DNA from: Rutpela maculata
Taxonomy: Eukaryota > Arthropoda > Insecta > Coleoptera > Cerambycidae
Assembly: GCA_936432065.2 (NCBI GenBank)
Contig: OW386285.2
Coordinates: forward strand, 367,847,249-367,911,248
Reading direction: 5' to 3'
Length of the DNA: 64,000 bases
The notes beneath the pieces were generated by a model. That model was not told where the DNA came from. It did no database searches and saw only the letters and a program-made list of their open reading frames with translations. The translations under genes were made by a program, and so were the position numbers. This document shows, in pieces, positions 59,121 to 64,000 of the stretch (position 1 is the stretch's first letter; each line of letters starts with the position of its first letter).

Positions 59121-59378
59121 CATGTGGAGAGACGGGGTGAGATGATAGTTAGAATTTTGGACGCCCGGCATCTAGGACGGACAGCTGGTGAGGCGGCCAA
59201 GCGCTTCGTGTCCATGCAAGATGCCAAACATACAGTCCAGTTTGTAGAAATAGTGAAAAGGCCGGGTCAAACGCTGGGTTTGTATATAAGAGAAGGAAAT
59301 GGCATAGACAGAAATGATGGTGTTTTTATATCAAGGATAGCTCTGGAATCAGCCGTGTATAATAGTGGATGCCTTAAG
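59121..59378 (+). CDS. RhoGAP100F: RhoGAP100F/Syd-1 exon (86 codons, first half of PDZ domain)
   Basis: After CAG the frame reads HVERRGEMIVRILDARHLG, a linker, then the PDZ core: VQFVEIVKRPGQTLGLYIRE (the LGLYI carboxylate-binding loop), DGVFISRIALESAV, YNSGCLK. It ends in phase 0 at AAG before GTAAGA; the expected next residues (a GDEI-type PDZ strand) are on a later exon. In fly and worm Syd-1 the PDZ domain binds presynaptic partners such as Neurexin and recruits active-zone scaffolds. An ATG-like start inside the exon is not a real initiation site. Only insects and other invertebrates carry PDZ at this position; vertebrate SYDE proteins do not. Confidence 0.95.
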
Positions 59379-59934
59379 GTAAGACAAAGTTCCGTATTAT
59401 AATTCAGGTCAATCAAGACCAAGGATTTTAGTCAAATTGAACCATATTTTGTTTTCTGCTCCCCTGCTTTAATTCGTTTATTAGATATTTCCTACCTATA
59501 CTTTAATGAGATTCATTAAGATACAAATTTTCCATTAAAATACAAGTTTATAACCAATAGAACCGGCCACCCAGTAATTTTCTATCAATATCAACTATTG
59601 CCTAGAAGTTTACCTAACAAATTTTCAAACTTTATGCTTTTTGCAATTAAAATCAGTGAACATGTATGATAGTGAAAGTGAAATTGAAATAATAATCCAT
59701 AATATTTCATAAGTTTATTTTCCACAATATTTCCTAAATGGTTATCTATAATTAATAAATTTTAGAAATAATGTGTTAATTTTCTATTTTATTATGACTG
59801 GCCGTAGAAAAAATAGTGTATGCAACTCACATTTAATGGCTATATAGTTACTCGTCTTCATTATGACATTCGCTTATGGCTCACGTCATAATTCTAATGG
59901 TCGTGTCTTAATAGCCATCATTAAATAATCGTTG
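59379..59934 (+). other. RhoGAP100F: Start of the next RhoGAP100F/Syd-1 intron
   Basis: The donor is GTAAGA at 59379. The intron continues past the window end; the exon completing the PDZ domain was not found. No feature other than AT-rich sequence is seen in this part. Confidence 0.7.
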
Positions 59935-60032
59935 CATAATATTGTAGATTGTAGATAGTTGAGGGGTCGCTTGGCCCTGGGTTGGCCTTTCTTCACCTCG
60001 ACCTAAAAGGTCTTTTGTGAATTACCCTGCAA

Positions 60033-60901
60033 CTAGTTGTTGCCCAGGATTCCAAGACTTTTGCAAAGCTTGCGATTTTCCTGGGAGCTAATTTCCACCT
60101 TGCATTCACAAAGTATATGTTCCGCAGTTTCAGTTGCAGCTTCACAGTATCTGCATTTGTCACCTTCCGCCATGCCCATGTTCTTGAGATGGTATCTCAA
60201 GGGGCAATGGCCAGTTAGAAGGCCTGTGATCAGCCTAATGTCGTACTTTTCAAGTTCGAGAAGCCTTGTGGCATTCTTTGTTGAATAGGTTATAAACCTT
60301 TTCGCTTTTCTTTGGCCTGGAGTATTCCTCCAGTAGGACTTCTTTTCTTCTTTTTCCCATTTTAGGACCTCCTCCGTTATGTGTACCTTAGGTAGGCCAC
60401 AGAACGGTTCGGATGCAAAAAATGGGGCTTCAGCTCCTTTTTTTGCGAGGCTCGTTGCCTTGTATTCCCTCATGCCCTGGCACCGACATCAAGGTAACCT
60501 CGTTGTTTTTTGCCAGTTGCTTGAGGGATTGTCTGCATTCCCAGGTCTGCACTCCAAGGTATAGGACCTGAGAGCCTTTAATGTTGCCTGGCTATCTGAA
60601 AGTATATAGATCTTTGCCCTTCTAGTGCCTCTATTTAGGCATTCCTGGGCACATTGATCTATAGCGTAGTTTTCTGCCTGGAAGATGGTTGGGGTGTTAC
60701 CAAGCGGTTTAGATAGCCTGCATTTAGGCCCTGCTACGCCCTTTACCAACCCCTTCGTCCATCTTGGATCCATCTGTGTACCAGATGTCTTTCTCCAACA
60801 GCAGTACTTCGACCCCGCTCGATTGACGGCTTTCAATCAGCACATCAAACGGGCACTCAAAGTCATGCTTGATTGGCATTGAGTCAGTGGGTTTGGTCAT
60901 G
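60033..60901 (-). pseudogene. RNase H and C-terminal part of the I/Loa-type ORF2
   Basis: The RNase H part (60836-60489) keeps FQAENYAIDQCAQE and YILSDSQATLKAL, the glutamate and second aspartate of the active site. The C-terminal part (60473-60033) has YDIRLITGLLTGHCPLRYHL and the cysteine-histidine motif near the end. The two parts are in different frames, so at least one frameshift exists. Confidence 0.75.
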
Positions 60902-61925
60902 TATAGCAGGGTTAAAATTCAATAATAAAATTTTTATATATATATATGTATATATTCCAATAAGTTGTTTTTGAATTAACATTCTTAAATAAACGTGTTA
61001 TATTTTTTTGATACGAATTGTTATTCTATGTATTTTGTTTTTCATTCCACTCCTTGGTTACTTAAGCTTCTGGTGTGTGACTTATATTTACCCAGCAAGT
61101 GAACTGATCGCCACACTACTCCCCCGCTAAGAAAAAGATCAGTCAGTCATTCAATTCGTCAATAGCAAAACGAACTTTCTTAATCAAAGGTGGAGTGACA
61201 TCACATTTGTCAGATAATAAATATGCTGGTTTAATCCTGTCAATGTTTACCGTGACGGCTTTAGTTCCTTTAACAAAAGTAACGGATAACACTTTAAAAG
61301 GTCCATCGTACAGCGGAGTAAAATATTTTTTAAAACGTTCTTTCCGAACGAAAACAAAACTACAATTCGAGATGTCTGGACTGACAAATGATTTGTAATT
61401 AACGTGGTGAACTGGTGGAATGAACGTTAAATTATTAAATGAAGTACGTAATTTAGTAATAAAATAAGGAATATCCGGACAAGTATATGATTTAATAAAA
61501 AATTCACCAGGTATTCGTAATGTTTGACCAAAAACGAGTTCTGCGGAAGAACATTGCAAATCGTCTTTAGGGATAGTTCTGAGAGCTAATAGTATGATAG
61601 GAAGTTCATCTACCCAATGTGGTGTAGAAGTCCTAGCTCTCAGAGCAGTTTTAAGAGATTTATTAAACCGTTCAATCATCCCATTCGAGGAATGATGATA
61701 TGGGGTCACCAATTTATAGCAGGGTTAAAATTCAATAATAAAATTTTTATATATGTATATATTCCAATAAGTTGTTTTTAAATTAACATTCTTAAATAAA
61801 CATGTTGTTATATTTTCTTGATACGAATTGTTATTCTATGTATTTTGTTTTTCATTCCACTCCTTGGTTACTTAAGCTTCTGGTGTGTGACTTATATTTA
61901 CCCAGCAAGTGAACTGATCGCCACA
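60902..61925 (-). mobile_element. Gypsy-type LTR element, internal deletion leaving LTR-integrase end-LTR
   Basis: Two LTRs of 214 and 211 bp (60902-61115 and 61715-61925) flank about 600 bp. On the minus strand the LTR starts TGTGGCGATC and ends CTGCTATA. It is flanked by a 5-bp duplication (TCATG on +, 60897-60901 and 61926-61930). A polypurine tract, AGCGGGGGAGTAG, precedes the 3' LTR. The 5' LTR is followed by AATTGGTGACCCC, a primer-binding-site-like start, which runs straight into integrase. gag, protease, RT, RNase H and most of integrase are gone. Confidence 0.88.
61143..61712 (-). pseudogene. Integrase C-terminal part of the LTR element
   Basis: The open frame of about 189 residues begins at the deletion joint. 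It keeps the end of the integrase core, including the HSSNGMIERF stretch that carries the final catalytic glutamate, and a C-terminal module with a GPF-type motif (DGPFKVLSV). The catalytic aspartates are missing, so it is inactive. The frame has no stops, which fits a young deletion derivative moved in trans. Confidence 0.8.
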
Positions 61926-62690
61926 TCATGGATTCGAATTGGATTAGCTCCAGAATCCTTAAGTGACCAGCCAGGTCGCCTGGTCTAAATTTAAGTGCCT
62001 GATGCAGCCTTAAGGCACCAAGTGCTGCCTTCTTCTTTACATGCAAATGCAGAGGAAGTAAGTCCAGCATTGCCTCCATAGCTGCTGTGGGACACGAGCG
62101 CATTGCTCCTGTAGTCCCTAGACAGGCAAGGCGTTGCAATTTCTGCAACTTTCCTTGTGCTATTTTCTCTTCTGTTTTTGGCCACCATGCACATGATGCG
62201 TAGGTAATCATGGGTCTAACAACCGAAAGGTAGGACCAACGTATCATTTTTGGCTTCAGACTTCAAGTCTTACCAAACAGCCTAGTCCAAATAGCCGTCG
62301 TTGCTTTGGTAAGTGTCCTTTTTACGTGTGAGTTCGAGGTAAGTTTTTGGTCCAGGATTACTCCTAAATACTTGACTTCACTGGAAAAATTCAGTACTGT
62401 TCCATTTAACATAGGAGCTCTCAAATTTAGTTTTCTTCTTTTGGTGAATGGAACAATAACTGTTTTACTCGGATTGACACCATCTGACGAGCACCATTTA
62501 GATATTATGTTTAAGGCAATTTGCATGTGGTTTGAGATCATAACCTCATGCCTGCCTCTAACAGTAACGACCAGGTCATCAGCATAGCCCTGAACGTTGT
62601 AGCCATAGTTACACAACTGATGGAGAATATCGTCGACCACCATTGACCACAGCAAGGGCGATAAGACTGCACCTTGCATAATATACTAAT
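61926..62690 (-). pseudogene. RT part of the I/Loa-type ORF2
   Basis: The RT palm (62679-62263) shows GAVLSPLLWSMVVDDILHQL, the active site YADDLVVTV, LGVILDQKL and the thumb. The connection (62247-61926) reads VVRPMITYASCAWWPKTEEK, LQKLQRLACLGTTGAMRSCP. A frameshift separates them near 62255. The N-terminal RT and endonuclease are absent because of 5' truncation. Confidence 0.8.
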
Positions 62691-63631
62691 TTAATTATTA
62701 GTTTTTAATCCATGGGTAGAGAGGTAGAGAAACTAGTGGCCCATACAAAAATTCAAACATTGATGTATTATGATGATGTGATGATCAGTATTATTTTCTG
62801 TATTATCTATTACAATTAACATACGAGTATTTCATGTAAGCGGAGCACTTCTGGCAGAAAAAGTCTCGAAGAAAATATTCGAGACTGAAGTATAATTGAA
62901 TTGAAACATATCAGATTTAAATTTTAATTAAAGTGCTTTGAAACATTTGTCACCTTGAGTGTTTAATCTGTTCTATAAATAAAAGAACAGAATTTAACTA
63001 AGCTTCGCGCTGTCATGCAGAAAAAATCAGTGTTCATCGTGTTTTGTAATAGACGGACACGAATCTACATTTTAAGCGGATATATATTTTCTCAAAAACT
63101 CGTGTCGAAGTGAACCAGCAGTAACTATGATAAAAAGAAAATAACAAAAATACTCCTTTCTCTTAATAACATCAATATTTCAGAAAGTAGCGAATAAAAG
63201 ATTAAAATATTAACGAAAAAAATATTCCAAACAGATAAAATCTCTTCTGAGAATATACTACAGTCATTTGGTGCTCAAAAAAGAGGTTACCTGGGAAGTT
63301 TTCCGGGAGTTTTAAAAATTGGTGATTTTATAGATTTCGATGTGCTCTTTCCGAATTTCCACTTTGCCACATCGTATCTTTGCCCCTCCCGCTGCCATAT
63401 TGAAAAAATGGCACCTAAAAAAAGTTTTTTGACAATATCTCCTTTCCGATTCATTTTACGATAAAAACAGTTATATAATAAACTAGAGAAAAATTCCTAT
63501 AATTTTTTAATAACCTTTTTTTTTTGTAAAATGAATAGTTTTAGCGTACGAGCGCCGCAAAATCTACTCCAATCCTGGATTTTTCAAAACCAAGTAGGTC
63601 ATTCTGATAAGTCCCAGCTGTGGAATGTTAC
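62691..63631. other. Unassigned intronic stretch
   Basis: AT-rich. No gene, RNA or delimited repeat. Confidence 0.35.
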
Positions 63632-63895
63632 TGATTATTTTACTCATTAACGCTATAGCCAATGAGAGCCCGTTTTTTCACAACATTGCATCAATCAAAC
63701 GTCATTATTATTGGTCAACCAACCTAGATTTTGTGACGTTTTGTTTCGTGAAATGTTTTCGGCAAATAGGACAACTCGTGCTTTTAAATGATATCTAAAT
63801 ATCTTCTCTAGCTTATTACTAATTGTTAGCGTAAATTGTAAATTGTAGTATTGTATTATATAAGTACGTAGTAATATAATAATATAAAAATAACC
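63632..63895 (+). repeat. Dispersed repeat, copy 2 (partner at 47.8 kb)
   Basis: It shares GCCAATGA, GTTTCGTGAAATGTTTTCGG, CAAATAGGAC, TTGTAAATTGTAGTATTGTA and AGTAATATAATAATATAAA with 47800-48165 in the same order. The middle is shorter. Confidence 0.7.
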
Positions 63896-64000
63896 TAAAA
63901 ATACCACACGAGTTAACAACTCCCAATTTGAAAGTCAATGCTGTGTGGAACTTATAGAGGTTCGGGACAAGTTATACACAGCTTTCAATGGCATATAATA

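Larger units (their letters stand above)
59935..62690 (-). mobile_element. I/Loa-type non-LTR retrotransposon, 5'-truncated, split by an LTR element
   Basis: On the minus strand the copy starts within the RT (GAVLSPLLW, about 62675), runs to 61926, is interrupted, and resumes from 60901 to a 3' end near 59935 with a repeated ATCTACA tail. It has YADD-type RT, RNase H and a C-terminal CRYCEAATETAEHILCEC, spaced exactly as in the 18.9-23.9 kb element. It is therefore the same group but a different, older copy. Confidence 0.82.

Overview
This is an AT-rich arthropod nuclear window, almost certainly insect. It lies inside one host gene and is packed with transposable elements (TEs). The only host-gene coding sequence I can support is two exons on the + strand (42594-42677 and 59121-59378). 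Both are in phase 0, have good splice sites, and together encode the pre-PDZ linker and the first half of the PDZ domain of a RhoGAP100F/Syd-1 orthologue, a presynaptic RhoGAP-related scaffold. They are separated by a 16.4 kb intron. Upstream and downstream exons were not found, so everything else is intron or 5' flank of this gene, or intergenic DNA. Nothing in the window points to a species; insect is inferred from the gene, the TE families and the intron style.

Layout. 1-3.3 kb: an inverted ~125 bp tandem repeat and a composite repeat, here called the ACTTCC family (termini ACTTCCACATCCAG / CTGGATGTGGAAGT), carrying a 30-bp minisatellite and a tRNA-derived SINE. 4.9-5.4 kb: an internally deleted Tc1/mariner derivative. 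5.9-8.1 kb: a 5'-truncated Jockey-like retrotransposon (-) with a 15-bp target duplication. 8.17-8.26 kb: a 5S-rRNA-like segment. 9.4-11.3 kb: two foldback elements. 11.4-14.4 kb: a five-level nest of transposons. 17.2-24.8 kb: a satellite containing a non-LTR RT, which itself contains a nearly complete I/Loa-type element with ORF1, endonuclease, RT and RNase H. 25.7-29.7 kb: a foldback with ~800-bp arms split by a 2.1 kb Tc1/mariner element. 29.9-30.3 kb: the 3' part of 28S rRNA, including the sarcin-ricin loop. 30.4-36.5 kb: one MITE interrupted by an RT and by a 4.65 kb ACTTCC element, which itself holds an unrecognised ~2.95 kb element. 38.2-40.1 kb: a foldback with a decayed cysteine-rich ORF. 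41.6-42.5 kb: a possible transposon just upstream of the first exon. 43-59 kb: the Syd-1 intron, with RTE-like and CR1-like RT relics, ACTTCC fragments, a dimeric tRNA SINE and two foldbacks. 59.9-62.7 kb: an I/Loa-type element (-) interrupted by a 1.0 kb LTR element that keeps only the end of integrase.

How it fits together. The window shows successive TE invasion of a neuronal gene. ACTTCC copies occur both as hosts of other insertions and as insertions, so that family was active over a long time. Almost every autonomous element is broken (stops, frameshifts, lost catalytic residues). The most intact coding unit is the I/Loa-type element at 18.9-23.9 kb, which I see disabled by one stop codon and one frameshift. 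Candidates for undescribed biology are the ACTTCC family with its decapeptide-encoding minisatellite, and the 33.06-36.01 kb element with dense CACCTATT-like motifs.
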